64,000 nt of DNA from NCBI GenBank assembly GCA_937901255.1, contig CALCHN010000029.1, positions 1 through 64,000 on the forward strand, written 5' to 3'. Below the pieces are notes generated by a model that saw nothing but the letters and a program-made list of their open reading frames with translations, ran no database searches and had not been told where the DNA came from. The position numbers were made by a program, and so were the translations under genes. Below, piece by piece: positions 37,635 to 47,388 of the stretch. Origin of the DNA: an uncultured Flavobacteriales bacterium. GTDB taxonomy: Bacteria > Bacteroidota > Bacteroidia > Flavobacteriales_E > Vicingaceae. How positions within the stretch are numbered: the first letter of the stretch is position 1; each line of letters opens with the position of its first letter.

Positions 37635-37664
37635 TTGTTCAACCAATTTCATCAATTATCTTTG
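37635..37664 (+). promoter_or_regulatory. guaA promoter with consensus Bacteroidota elements
   Basis: TTG at 37635-37637 and TATCTTTG (TAnnTTTG) at 37657-37664 are separated by exactly 19 bp. Transcription should start about 4-7 bp after the -7 box, at 37668-37671, only a few bases before the guaA ATG at 37673. Confidence 0.75.
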
Positions 37665-37672
37665 CACCACTT

Positions 37673-39199
37673 ATGGAAAAATTATTAATTATTGATTTTG
37701 GCTCTCAATATACGCAGCTAATTGCACGTAGAGTGAGAGAATTAAATGTTTATTGTGAAATTCATCCGTTTAACAATTTACCAAATGTAGATGAATACAA
37801 AGCGGTTATCTTATCGGGAAGCCCGTTTTCGGTGAGAGATGAAAATGCTCCAAAACCAGATTTATCTAACATTAGAAAGAAAAAACCTTTGTTGGGCGTT
37901 TGTTTTGGTGCTCAATTTTTAGCTCAAAGCAATGGAGGAGAGGTGTTGCCTTCTGATACCAGAGAATATGGTAGAGCTAAGTTAGATTTTACAAGCAACG
38001 AAAGTAGGTTGACCAAAGGAATTACACCAAACTCTCAGGTTTGGATGAGTCATGGAGATACCATAAAAAAATTACCACAAAATACAACCATTATAGCAAG
38101 CACTTCTGATGTAGAAAATGCAGGTTTTGAGTTTAATGATGAAGATACTTTTGCTATTCAGTTTCACCCTGAGGTTTACCATACCACTGAAGGTTCAAAA
38201 CTATTAAAGAATTTCTTGGTTACTATTAGCGGGTTTTCGCAAGATTGGACACCAGATGTTTTTGTAGATACAACCGTAGCAGACTTAAAAAATAAAATTG
38301 GTAACGACAAAGTGGTACTTGGTTTGTCGGGAGGAGTAGATTCTACAGTTGCAGCAGTATTGTTGCATCAAGCCATTGGTAAAAACTTATATTGTATTTT
38401 TGTTGATAACGGCTTGCTTCGTAAAAATGAATTTAACAGTGTATTAGAACAATACAAACACTTAGGATTGAATGTGAAAGGAGTGGATGCTAAGCAAAAA
38501 TTTTATAGTGCTTTGGCAAACATTTCCGACCCAGAATTAAAAAGAAAAGCCATAGGTAAAGTGTTTATTGATGTTTTTGATGAAGAAGCTCATGCAATAA
38601 CCGATGTAAGTTGGTTGGCTCAAGGCACCATTTATCCTGATGTAATTGAATCAGTATCAGTAAACGGTGGAGCATCGCAAACCATTAAATCGCACCATAA
38701 TGTTGGTGGATTGCCAGATTACATGAAATTAAAAATTGTAGAACCCTTGCGTTTGTTGTTTAAAGATGAAGTAAGAAGAGTAGGAAAAACCTTAGGGTTA
38801 AATGATGATTTGTTGGGCAGACATCCTTTTCCGGGACCAGGATTGGCAATTCGTATTTTGGGAGATATTACTCCAGAAAAGGTACAACTATTGCAAGAGG
38901 TGGATTTTATTTTTATAGAAAGTTTGAAAAAAGCGAATTTATATAATGATGTTTGGCAAGCTGGAGCAATTTTACTTCCTGTACAATCAGTAGGTGTTAT
39001 GGGGGATGAAAGAACTTACGAAAAAGTAGTTGCTTTACGTGCTGTAGAATCTACAGATGGTATGACAGCCGATTGGTGTCACCTGCCGTACGAGTTTTTA
39101 GCAAAAGTTTCAAACGATATTATTAATAAAGTAAAAGGAGTAAACAGAGTGGTTTACGATATTAGTTCTAAACCGCCTGCCACAATTGAATGGGAATAA
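37673..39199 (+). CDS. guaA: GMP synthase (glutamine-hydrolysing)
   Basis: 508 residues. N-terminal class I glutamine amidotransferase with nucleophile Cys77 (LLGVCFGAQFLA) and His/Glu in FAIQFHPEVYHT. ATP pyrophosphatase domain from about 215 with the PP-loop VVLGLSGGVDSTVAA. C-terminal dimerisation domain ending PPATIEWE, the invariant family tail. It converts XMP to GMP. Monocistronic; the mRNA leader seems almost absent. Confidence 0.97.
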   Translation: MEKLLIIDFGSQYTQLIARRVRELNVYCEIHPFNNLPNVDEYKAVILSGSPFSVRDENAPKPDLSNIRKKKPLLGVCFGAQFLAQSNGGEVLPSDTREYGRAKLDFTSNESRLTKGITPNSQVWMSHGDTIKKLPQNTTIIASTSDVENAGFEFNDEDTFAIQFHPEVYHTTEGSKLLKNFLVTISGFSQDWTPDVFVDTTVADLKNKIGNDKVVLGLSGGVDSTVAAVLLHQAIGKNLYCIFVDNGLLRKNEFNSVLEQYKHLGLNVKGVDAKQKFYSALANISDPELKRKAIGKVFIDVFDEEAHAITDVSWLAQGTIYPDVIESVSVNGGASQTIKSHHNVGGLPDYMKLKIVEPLRLLFKDEVRRVGKTLGLNDDLLGRHPFPGPGLAIRILGDITPEKVQLLQEVDFIFIESLKKANLYNDVWQAGAILLPVQSVGVMGDERTYEKVVALRAVESTDGMTADWCHLPYEFLAKVSNDIINKVKGVNRVVYDISSKPPATIEWE

Positions 39200-39285
39200 T
39201 GTTTAATGAGAAAATAATTAAATTTGTAAATGTGTGAATTAAAATTTCATCATAAATCTATTAGCACGTAATTTATTTTAAACTA

Positions 39286-41139
39286 TTGAAAAAAAACATC
39301 ATCATATCACTCGGAATACTTTTGTTGCTAACAACTAGCTTGGTTGCTCAGCAAACAGATTCTTTAGAAATCCATAAAATTAAAGGAAAGGAATACTATA
39401 TTCATGTGGTGAGTAAAGGAGAGTCGCTTTATGCTATTCATAAAAAGTATGAAGTTCCTATTGATGTTATTAAATCAGAAAACCCAAGTGTTAATGATGG
39501 TTTAAGCATAGGCGAAAAAATATTTATCCCTGTAAATAAACACCAAGAAGAGCCAAGCCAACCAAATGGAAATCTTATTCAACACAAAGTGTTGGCAAAA
39601 CAAACACTTTATTCTATTGCAAAAATTTACAACGTTAGCGTAAAAGAAATTATAGCTGCTAATCCAGATATGGATGAAAAGATAGAGGAAGATCAGCTGA
39701 TAAACATTCCTGTAAAACAGATTAAACAAGAAAAAGACAAGAAAGATACCAATACGCTTATTAAACCTTCTGGCTGGAAAGTGCATCAGGTTAAAAAAGG
39801 AGAAACCTTGTATTCGCTAAGTAAATTATATGAGGTAAGCATAGATTCTATTAAACTTATTAATAACGGACTAGCTGAAGGATTAAAAGAAAATGAAAAA
39901 ATATTTATTCCTATAAAACAAAATAGAATAGGACAATTTAAAATGCATAAAGATACCTTGAGTGCTAATTTGCAAGAAATTCTTCAACAAGCTTTCGATT
40001 CAACTGAGAAGAATCATTTTACCATTGCTTTAATGTTGCCTTTCTATGTAGAACAAAATAAAGAAATTACAGAAAACATAGGTGCTTTACAAGATAAAAC
40101 TATTTATCCAAAATCTAGATTTGCTATTGAATTTTACAACGGATTTTTATTTGCCTTAGATTCTATTTCTACCGCTGATAAATCTTTTGAAGTAATTGTT
40201 TACGATACTAATGGAGACGATTCTTTACGTATTCAAAAAATATTGAAACAAATAGAAGGTAAACCTTTAGATTTAATTGTGGGGCCTTTGTATCAATCTA
40301 ATTACGAAGTAATTGCTCAATACGGAAAACGTAAACACATTCCGGTTGTAAGTCCTGTAAAACAACCCAACAAGTTACTTTTAGGCAACGAAATGGCTTT
40401 TAAAGCAATACCTTCGCAAGCAAATGTGGTTGAATGTATTTCTACGCTTTTGGTAGATAGTTTTAAAACAGCTAACATTATTGCAATAGAACATGCTAAT
40501 TCTCCAGAAAAATCATTGATAGAATCATTACACAAAGCATACAATAATAAAATGTTATTAAACATTGATGATACCTTAGCATTTGCTCCAATTAATAAAT
40601 TAAAAATAGACAAAAACTTTGCTGATTTAGTTGCCAAATTTTCTCCTACAAAAAACAATGTAATTTTTGTGCCTAGTTCAAAGCAGGCATACATTACCGA
40701 CTTGTTTAGCTATTTAACTTCTACCCTAAATAGAAGAGAGTATGAAGATTACACAGTTACCCTTATTGGTTTAGAAGAGTGGTTAACTTACGAGAACATA
40801 GAGTTGTCTTCATTTAATTTGCTGAATGTTTACTTGCCTGTGCATAGTTATATTAATTATGAAGACTCTACTACCGCAAGTGTTATCAATAAGTTTGTTG
40901 TGGAAAAAGAGTTCTATCCATCTACTGTTAGTTTGTTAGGTTTCGATATGGCGTATTATTTTGGAACTTGTTTAATGAATTATGGTTCTATTATTAATCC
41001 TGTTATCACTAACTCTTACAATCACACCGGAGTTTCGATGAATTTTAATTTCAGAAAAACAGGTATAGAAAGCGGTTTTGAAAACCAATCTTCATTTTTA
41101 ATTCACTATCAAAATCTAGAATTAGTTAGGGTATATTAA
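39286..41139 (+). CDS. LysM repeat protein with periplasmic-binding (PBP1-like) domain
   Basis: 617 residues. A signal peptide starts from a TTG codon (KKNIIISLGILLLLTTSLVA). Three LysM domains lie at about 35-82, 96-142 and 165-210 (VVSKGESLYAIHKKYEV; VLAKQTLYSIAKIYNV; VKKGETLYSLSKLYEV). From about 245 to the end there is a type 1 periplasmic-binding fold (IALMLPFYVEQNKEI; DLIVGPLYQSNYEVIAQYGK). LysM should hold it on peptidoglycan. The ligand-binding half is distantly like amino-acid receptors or LpoA. A cell-wall assembly role is inference. Confidence 0.85.
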   Translation: MKKNIIISLGILLLLTTSLVAQQTDSLEIHKIKGKEYYIHVVSKGESLYAIHKKYEVPIDVIKSENPSVNDGLSIGEKIFIPVNKHQEEPSQPNGNLIQHKVLAKQTLYSIAKIYNVSVKEIIAANPDMDEKIEEDQLINIPVKQIKQEKDKKDTNTLIKPSGWKVHQVKKGETLYSLSKLYEVSIDSIKLINNGLAEGLKENEKIFIPIKQNRIGQFKMHKDTLSANLQEILQQAFDSTEKNHFTIALMLPFYVEQNKEITENIGALQDKTIYPKSRFAIEFYNGFLFALDSISTADKSFEVIVYDTNGDDSLRIQKILKQIEGKPLDLIVGPLYQSNYEVIAQYGKRKHIPVVSPVKQPNKLLLGNEMAFKAIPSQANVVECISTLLVDSFKTANIIAIEHANSPEKSLIESLHKAYNNKMLLNIDDTLAFAPINKLKIDKNFADLVAKFSPTKNNVIFVPSSKQAYITDLFSYLTSTLNRREYEDYTVTLIGLEEWLTYENIELSSFNLLNVYLPVHSYINYEDSTTASVINKFVVEKEFYPSTVSLLGFDMAYYFGTCLMNYGSIINPVITNSYNHTGVSMNFNFRKTGIESGFENQSSFLIHYQNLELVRVY

Positions 41140-41174
41140 ATCCTATTTTTCGCTTTAATTTTTCTTAAAAGGAC

Positions 41175-41182
41175 TAATTTTG
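41175..41182 (+). promoter_or_regulatory. Putative -7 element before the heme A synthase gene
   Basis: TAATTTTG matches TAnnTTTG, 35 bp before the TTG start. No clear -33 TTG is visible. Confidence 0.4.
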
Positions 41183-41217
41183 ACAATTATTATTTACGAT
41201 TGTTAAAATAGAATAAG

Positions 41218-42273
41218 TTGTTTAATTATAGTAGTTATTTTACGCTTCACCAAAAGGATAAACCCATATTTTACTGGTTACTTTTAGGTTGTTTATTAGT
41301 TTTTGTAATGGTAATAGTTGGAGGAATTACCAGGTTAACAGGCTCCGGATTATCTATGGTAGATTGGCATTTGATGATGGATGCCATTCCACCACTAAAC
41401 GAAGAACAATGGCACGAAAAGTTTGAAGCCTATAAATTGTTTCCCGAATACCAAATTGTAAATTATCACTTTACCTTAGAAGAGTTTAAAGCTATTTTCT
41501 TTTGGGAATGGTTACACAGACTTTTAGGAAGGCTTATCGGGATGGTATTTATTATTCCTTATTTTTATTTTCTTCTTAAAAAGAGATTTTCTAAAAAATT
41601 AATTATTCAAACAACTATATTGTTAGGAATGGGAGCCTTACAAGGCTTTATAGGTTGGTGGATGGTTAAAAGTGGTTTGGTTAAAGACCCCGATGTTAGT
41701 CATTTTAGATTAGCAACCCACCTAATAACTGCCTTCCTTACTTTTGCCTATACTTTTTGGGTGGCATTAGGGTTATTAGAACCTAAAATAGATTTTTCTA
41801 CTAAATATACAAGTATAAAAAAGTGGTTAAATGCGTTACTTATTTTACTGATAATTCAAATTATTTACGGAGCTTTTGTAGCAGGTTTAAATGCTGGATT
41901 TATAATGAACACTTGGCCAAAAATGGGCAATCAATGGATAAATGATGCTGTTTTCGCCATAAAACCATTATGGAAAAATTTTACCGAAGGGTTAGCAGGA
42001 GTTCAATTTATACACAGGTATTTAGCATTAATAGTAGTTGGTATTATTGTCTTTTTATGGATCAAAGCAGCGAAACAACAAGTTAATATTGCTCAGCAAA
42101 ACGGTTTAAAATTGTTGTTGTTAATGGTGTTTGTCCAGTTTCTATTAGGCATTTTTACACTTATCTATGCTGTGCCGCTTTGGTTGGGAGTAGTACATCA
42201 AGTAGGTGCTTTCTTTTTGTTAGCGGCAACAGTTTACACTTTGTTTTTATTTAAAATAGGTAATAGGGATTAG
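41218..42273 (+). CDS. ctaA: Heme A synthase, COX15/CtaA family
   Basis: 351 residues with eight hydrophobic helices. Family signature VGGITRLTGSGLSMVDWHL at about 38-56. Candidate heme-ligand His residues are in FFWEWLHRLLGRLIG, FRLATHLITA, VQFIHRYLALI and GVVHQVGAFF. It oxidises the C8 methyl of heme O to the formyl of heme A for cytochrome c oxidase. The start is TTG at 41218; no ATG lies upstream and the N-terminus matches the family. No other cytochrome oxidase genes are in the window. Confidence 0.93.
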   Translation: MFNYSSYFTLHQKDKPIFYWLLLGCLLVFVMVIVGGITRLTGSGLSMVDWHLMMDAIPPLNEEQWHEKFEAYKLFPEYQIVNYHFTLEEFKAIFFWEWLHRLLGRLIGMVFIIPYFYFLLKKRFSKKLIIQTTILLGMGALQGFIGWWMVKSGLVKDPDVSHFRLATHLITAFLTFAYTFWVALGLLEPKIDFSTKYTSIKKWLNALLILLIIQIIYGAFVAGLNAGFIMNTWPKMGNQWINDAVFAIKPLWKNFTEGLAGVQFIHRYLALIVVGIIVFLWIKAAKQQVNIAQQNGLKLLLLMVFVQFLLGIFTLIYAVPLWLGVVHQVGAFFLLAATVYTLFLFKIGNRD

Positions 42274-42337
42274 TCAATAGGCACTAGGAATTGGAGATTA
42301 TAAATTTATGACTAATAATGGCTTTGTGTGATGGAAA

Positions 42338-42370
42338 AGTCCTCCTTCGGGGGATTTAGGGGGCTGATAG
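42338..42370. repeat. Palindromic repeat copy after ctaA
   Basis: AAGTCCTCCTTCGGGGGATT then TAGGGGGCT, the reverse complement of the copy at 27402-27432. It is followed at 42420-42450 by CTTTGTGTCTTTGCGTCTTT, another common Bacteroidota intergenic phrase. A longer frame upstream of the Smr gene runs through these repeats and is not real coding. Confidence 0.75.
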
Positions 42371-42467
42371 TCATTTGTGTATTAGTGGCAATTTAGTAGA
42401 GATTGGAGAATTTTTTTTAAAAAACTTTGTGTCTTTGCGTCTTTGCGAGAAATATAGAATTAGAATT

Positions 42468-43028
42468 ATGCAAGCTAAAATAGGAAATAAGGTTAAATTT
42501 ATAAATGATGATGCTACTGGGATTATCACTAAAGTTATTTCCGAAAAAGAATTAGAGATAGAGGACAATCACGGATTTACCTTGCGGGTTTCTATAAATG
42601 AAGTGATTGTTATTGATGATAATGAAGATATTGTTTATACCATAGATAATACCGAATACATTAATCAAACAGATTTAAGAAAAGAAAAATTCAAATCGAA
42701 ATCTAAACTATTAGACAAGTACAAAAAGCTCAACAAATATAAATACGAAAATACCTTAGAAATTGACTTGCATTTAGAAGAGTTAGTTGAATTCCCAACA
42801 AGGTTAGAAGATTGGCAAAAACTCTACACACAAATTAATCATGCAAAAAAATGTGTTGAAGCAGCTCAATCAGAACATATTCCACGCATTGTATTTATTC
42901 ATGGTAAAGGAACTGGCGTATTGAAAACAGAATTAAGAAACATGTTGAGCAATACCTACGAGCTTCAATTTTCTGATGCTGATTACAGAGAATACAGCAC
43001 CGGAGCAACTGAAGTGTATTTGAGGTAA
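42468..43028 (+). CDS. DUF2027/Smr-domain protein
   Basis: 186 residues from the ATG at 42468; the in-frame extension to 42375 would translate repeat DNA and is rejected. The N-terminal barrel-like part (AKIGNKVKFINDDATGIITK) matches DUF2027. The C-terminal Smr domain is at about 100-186 with the LDxH-like LEIDLHLEEL and the HGKG motif RIVFIHGKGTGVLK. Smr domains nick or bind branched DNA or RNA, as in MutS2. Bacteroidota proteins of this layout are uncharacterised. Confidence 0.87.
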   Translation: MQAKIGNKVKFINDDATGIITKVISEKELEIEDNHGFTLRVSINEVIVIDDNEDIVYTIDNTEYINQTDLRKEKFKSKSKLLDKYKKLNKYKYENTLEIDLHLEELVEFPTRLEDWQKLYTQINHAKKCVEAAQSEHIPRIVFIHGKGTGVLKTELRNMLSNTYELQFSDADYREYSTGATEVYLR

Positions 43029-43030
43029 AA

Positions 43031-43987
43031 TTATTGAATAATTAGCTTTTCAGTTTGCTGAGAATTTGCTGTACTAACAGTAACAAAATATAAGCCTTTT
43101 GGTAATCCTTCAATAGCAGTTTTAGTATTTCCACTAACAAAAGAAGTCATTTCTTTTCCTTCAATATTTTTAACACTAATAGTTATAGTTGAGTTTTCGT
43201 TAAAATTATGCTCAACAGCAACGCTAGTATTTGCATTAGCTGGATTTGGGTAAACGGCAATTTTATGTGTTGATTCTTTTTCTAAATTTACAGCAACAAC
43301 ATTAAAATATTCAAACTTTCCGTCAAAATCAGTTTGTTTTAATCTGTAGTAAACTGTTCCATTTAAAGGATTTAAATCAGTAGAAGTATATGTTTCTGTT
43401 TTGTTACTGTTTCCTGCTCCAGCAATGTATAAAATTTCTTCCCAATTATCAGCATCCGTGCTTCTTTCAATGGTAAAATAATCGTTGTTAATTTCAGTAG
43501 CAGTTTGCCAATTTAAAACAACAGAGTTGCCCTTAGCAGTAGCGTTAAAAGTAATTAACTTAATAGGAAGTGGAGCAGTTCCAAAAGAAACGCCAGTTTG
43601 AGGACCATCTTTACTTTCCCACACACTACTATTTCCAAAACGAATATAATTTGTAGCTCCATTATAGGTGTAAGAATCTAATAAACCAGTAGAAGTAATG
43701 TTAACATAAGCATTTTCTGGTAACCTAAGTTTAGAACCATTTTTAGAAAAGTATAAAATTCCTTCAATTAAGATAGAAATTTTGTTGTTACAATGTTGTA
43801 AATTAATGTCAGAAGAAATGTTCACTTTATGTGCAGCATCAATCACAATTGTATCTTCACAAGATGGAACCCTGTTTAAACTCCAAGTTGAACCTTGAGA
43901 CCAATCGCCAGAAGAAATACTGGTAATTTTTGTTGAGAATGAATTTAAAGAACTTAAAATTAATAGGGTGAATAATATGATTCGCAT
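43031..43987 (-). CDS. Secreted T9SS type A cargo protein (paralog 1)
   Basis: 318 residues. Signal peptide to about 18; a beta-rich module with SGDWSQGSTWSLNRVPSCED and paired Cys (CEDT, QHCNN). A fibronectin-like middle domain follows (LNWQTATEINNDYFTIERST), and then the type A sorting domain (IAVYPNPANANTSVAVEHNF; GLYFVTVSTANSQQTEKLII). T9SS surface protein; function unknown. Domain order and sequence are very similar to the gene at 44324, so the two are tandem duplicates. Its stop lies 2 bp from the stop of the convergent Smr gene. Confidence 0.87.
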   Translation of the reverse strand: MRIILFTLLILSSLNSFSTKITSISSGDWSQGSTWSLNRVPSCEDTIVIDAAHKVNISSDINLQHCNNKISILIEGILYFSKNGSKLRLPENAYVNITSTGLLDSYTYNGATNYIRFGNSSVWESKDGPQTGVSFGTAPLPIKLITFNATAKGNSVVLNWQTATEINNDYFTIERSTDADNWEEILYIAGAGNSNKTETYTSTDLNPLNGTVYYRLKQTDFDGKFEYFNVVAVNLEKESTHKIAVYPNPANANTSVAVEHNFNENSTITISVKNIEGKEMTSFVSGNTKTAIEGLPKGLYFVTVSTANSQQTEKLIIQ

Positions 43988-44323
43988 GGTAGTTTGTTAA
44001 GTATAATTTTTAGTTTGTTGTAAATAATGCGACAAAATTACAATAAATACGTAGTGAAAGTTAAGTAGTATTTTTTAATGAAGAATAAAAAAACATTAAC
44101 CCAATTATAGAGTTTTATTAATCTGTTGAAAGTAAGATTATTGATTTTTTCACACCTCTAAAATTTAAAAATATTTAACTAAAAATTAACTAAAATCATC
44201 TCATTAAACGGTCAAATTTTATTGTATATTGATTTGAAAATGAGTTAAATTAAGTAAAAATACTTAGTTAAAATAAAGTGCTTGACACACAATTCTTCTT
44301 ATATTGAAATAGGAATTTAACGC
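43988..44323. other. AT-rich gap between the two T9SS paralogs
   Basis: 336 bp without a plausible gene. On the minus strand TAATTTTG at 44040-44033 matches the -7 consensus and would serve the gene starting at 43987. No hairpin terminator is seen after the gene ending at 44324. Confidence 0.5.
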
Positions 44324-45319
44324 TTACTTAATTATCAATTTTTTGCTGTGAATTTTATTTTCGGAAGTAGCTACAATAAAATAAATTCCTTTTGGAATTT
44401 CATAATCGATAGGAAATCCAATTAGTTCATTTTTATTGGTATTGATATGGACTTTTGAGTAAAATTCTTTTCCTTGCAAATCTCTTAGTACAACTAAAAT
44501 TTCTTCTGTAGCATTAAAATTATGATTGATAGAAATTGTTCCACCTGAATTTATTGGGTTGGGGAATATACTCAATTCATCTTCTTCACCAGATGGACTA
44601 TATTTTACAGGAACTATATTAAAATACTCAAACCTACCATCAAAATCAGTTTGTTTTAATCTATAATAAGAAGTCCCATCAATAGGATTAAAATCGATTT
44701 CGGTGTATTCAATCATCTGACTACTATTTCCTGCACCATTTACTGTATGTAAGGTCTCCCATGTCTTAGCATCAACACTTTTTTCAATAGTAAAATAATC
44801 GTTATTAATTTCAGAGGCGGTAATCCAAGTTAACTGTATTGTGTTTTCAATAACCATAGCATCAAAATAAACCAAATCAATAGGGAGAGGTGCACCAAAT
44901 TCTATCGGACCAGTAAGAGTTCCATCTGCTTTTCTCCAATAAACAGTACCACAAATTTCAAGAAAATTGGCACTTCCACCACCAGCATTACCAGATGCAG
45001 ATAAGGTGCCGCCACTCTTAAGCATAAAACCTGAGTTACAAGGAAGCTGCAATTTAGGACCATTTACTGGAAAATCTAACGTGCCTTCAACCACTAAAAA
45101 TATTGGTGAACCACAGCCAGAATAATTTTGTTGATTTCTAATGGTAACCGTATGCCCTGCTGCTATAGTAATAGTATCGCCACATCCGGGTATTCCAGGT
45201 ACACCATTGCAAACCCATGTATTGGAATCATCCCAATCGCCAGAACCTGTACTTACACAAGCTGCAAATACTTGAACATGAATGAAAAACAATAGTATAG
45301 TTAGGTATTTGATTTTCAT
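44324..45319 (-). CDS. Secreted T9SS type A cargo protein (paralog 2)
   Basis: 331 residues from the ATG at 45319, chosen because MKIKYLTILLFFIHVQVFA is a proper signal peptide (an 8-codon upstream extension is unlikely). Same layout as the gene at 43031: STGSGDWDDSNTWVCNGVPG with extra Cys, the LTWITASEINNDYFTIEKS domain, and a C-terminal sorting domain (LSIFPNPINSGGTISINHNF; GIYFIVATSENKIHSKKLII). Tandem duplicate; surface-attached, function unknown. Divergent from uvrC with 150 bp between. Confidence 0.87.
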   Translation of the reverse strand: MKIKYLTILLFFIHVQVFAACVSTGSGDWDDSNTWVCNGVPGIPGCGDTITIAAGHTVTIRNQQNYSGCGSPIFLVVEGTLDFPVNGPKLQLPCNSGFMLKSGGTLSASGNAGGGSANFLEICGTVYWRKADGTLTGPIEFGAPLPIDLVYFDAMVIENTIQLTWITASEINNDYFTIEKSVDAKTWETLHTVNGAGNSSQMIEYTEIDFNPIDGTSYYRLKQTDFDGRFEYFNIVPVKYSPSGEEDELSIFPNPINSGGTISINHNFNATEEILVVLRDLQGKEFYSKVHINTNKNELIGFPIDYEIPKGIYFIVATSENKIHSKKLIIK

Positions 45320-45470
45320 TATTATAATTGTTTGAAAAACCAAAACTAAGTAAAATTACTTAAATAAAAAATATAAAAATACTTAGCAAGAGAATATACG
45401 GCATTTAGCTTATGGTAAATTGGAATTAAATTTAGGGCTTAATTTTATTAATTTTACCCTATCAATAATT

Positions 45471-47270
45471 ATGAAACAGCTTATATCAACAATTTCCAAA
45501 AAACCAGGAGTTTATCAGTTTTACGATAAAAATGGAAAGATTATATATGTTGGAAAAGCCAAAAACCTAAAGAATAGAGTTAGTTCTTATTTCAATAAAA
45601 TTCATGAAAATGGTAAAACAGCTGTATTGGTTAGACAAATTGCAGATATTAAAACCATAATTGTTGAGACAGAAATTGAGGCATTGTTGTTGGAAAATAA
45701 CCTCATTAAAAAATACCAACCGAAGTATAATGTAATGCTTAAGGATGATAAAACTTATCCATGGATTTGTATTAAAAACGAACGATTTCCCAGAGTTTTT
45801 TCTACAAGAAACATTGTAAAAGACGGTTCTGAGTATTTTGGTCCTTACGCTTCTGTAAGAATGATGAATACTATTTTAGAGCTTATCCGAAAGTTATATC
45901 CATTAAGAACATGTAATTATAATTTGTCGCAAGAAAATATTGATAATGATAAGTTTAAGGTTTGTTTAGAATACCACATAGGCAATTGTAAAGCTCCTTG
46001 TGTGGGAAATCAAACAGAAGAGGATTACTCAGAAGCTATTCAGAATATAAAAGCCATTATTAAAGGAAACATACATGGTGTAATTAAGTACTTAAAACAA
46101 CTCATGAAGCAATATGCTGATGAACTGTCTTTTGAGAAAGCACAATTGATAAAAGAAAAAATTCAGCTACTGGAAAATTATCAAAGTAAATCTGTTGTAG
46201 TTAGTCCAACTATTAATGATGTGGATGTTTTCTCTATAATTTCCGATGAAAAATATGCCTATGTAAATTACCTAAAAGTAATTAATGGAGCTATTATTCA
46301 GGGACATACCATAGAACTAAAAAAGAAATTAGAAGAATCAGATGATGAATTGTTGCAAATAGGTATAGTTGAGTTGAGAAGCAGATTTAACAGTGAATCT
46401 AAAGAAGTAATTGTACCTTTTAAGCCAGAGTTGCAAGATGAAAACATGAAGTTCTTAGTTCCTCAGCGAGGCGATAAAAAACAATTATTAGAACTTTCTG
46501 AACGCAATGCTAAATATTACAGGTTAGAGCGAAAAAAACAACAAGCTAATGTAAATCCTACCAAACATGCCGATAGAGTTTTAGAAAAACTACAAAAGGA
46601 TTTGAGGATGAACGAAAAACCTGTGCATATTGAGTGTTTTGATAACTCTAATATACAAGGAACAAATCCCGTAGCGGCTTGTGTGGTTTTTAAAGATGCT
46701 AAACCAAGCAAAAAAGATTACCGACATTTCAATATAAAAACAGTAGAAGGTCCGGATGATTTTGCCTCTATGACAGAAGTAGTTTATAGAAGGTATAAAA
46801 GGTTAATGGAAGATAAACAACCTTTACCTCAATTAATTGTGATAGATGGAGGTAAAGGTCAACTGGGGGCAGCATTAAAAAGTTTAGATCAATTGGGATT
46901 AAGAGGAAAAATTACGATAATAGGAATTGCCAAGCGTTTGGAAGAAATTTATTTCCCTAATGATTCGGTTCCTTTGTATTTAAACAAAACTTCAGAATCG
47001 TTAAAACTGATACAGTATTTAAGAGATGAAGCTCACCGTTTTGGAATAACTCACCACCGTAATAAACGTTCTAAAGCAGCCATTAAATCAGAATTAGCGG
47101 AAATAGAAAGTATTGGTTACAAAACCACTCAGCAATTATTATGGAAATTCAAATCGGTAGCTAATATAAAAAAGGCTTCTTTGCATGAACTAGAGCAAGT
47201 TATCAGCAAAAAAAGAGCAAAAGTAGTGTACGATTATTTTAATGCTAACTCTTCTTTAAATGAGTTATAA
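45471..47270 (+). CDS. uvrC: Excinuclease ABC subunit C
   Basis: 599 residues from the ATG at 45471; an in-frame upstream ATG at 45420 adds 17 residues not in the family. GIY-YIG nuclease at 8-90 (PGVYQFYDKNGKIIYVGKAK), Cys-rich stretch CLEYHIGNCKAPCVG, UVR segment at about 200-235, RNase H-like 5' nuclease with IECFDNSNIQGTNPVAACVV and VIDGGKGQLGAAL, and a C-terminal helix-hairpin-helix (AEIESIGYKTTQQLLWKF). It makes both incisions in nucleotide excision repair with UvrAB. Last conserved gene before the accessory island. Confidence 0.96.
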   Translation: MKQLISTISKKPGVYQFYDKNGKIIYVGKAKNLKNRVSSYFNKIHENGKTAVLVRQIADIKTIIVETEIEALLLENNLIKKYQPKYNVMLKDDKTYPWICIKNERFPRVFSTRNIVKDGSEYFGPYASVRMMNTILELIRKLYPLRTCNYNLSQENIDNDKFKVCLEYHIGNCKAPCVGNQTEEDYSEAIQNIKAIIKGNIHGVIKYLKQLMKQYADELSFEKAQLIKEKIQLLENYQSKSVVVSPTINDVDVFSIISDEKYAYVNYLKVINGAIIQGHTIELKKKLEESDDELLQIGIVELRSRFNSESKEVIVPFKPELQDENMKFLVPQRGDKKQLLELSERNAKYYRLERKKQQANVNPTKHADRVLEKLQKDLRMNEKPVHIECFDNSNIQGTNPVAACVVFKDAKPSKKDYRHFNIKTVEGPDDFASMTEVVYRRYKRLMEDKQPLPQLIVIDGGKGQLGAALKSLDQLGLRGKITIIGIAKRLEEIYFPNDSVPLYLNKTSESLKLIQYLRDEAHRFGITHHRNKRSKAAIKSELAEIESIGYKTTQQLLWKFKSVANIKKASLHELEQVISKKRAKVVYDYFNANSSLNEL

Positions 47271-47299
47271 GCAATATGATAAATTAAAATATTTTAAAT

Positions 47300-47307
47300 A
47301 CATTTGC
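47300..47307 (+). promoter_or_regulatory. Putative -7 element of the structured leader
   Basis: TACATTTG, a perfect TAnnTTTG match 30 bp after the uvrC stop. It would start a transcript of about 240 nt before the receiver gene at 47555. No -33 TTG is seen at 19-bp spacing. Confidence 0.45.
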
Positions 47308-47388
47308 ATCAAATTAAAAACTAAGTATATAGAAGAAAACTAAATTAAAATATAATATAGCGTTAAGCTATGATTCTTGTAAAAGAAA

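Noticed and set aside
42375..42467. 31-codon N-terminal extension of the Smr protein
   Set aside because: It would translate palindromic repeat and TTTGCG-rich intergenic repeat DNA; the family N-terminus begins at 42468.
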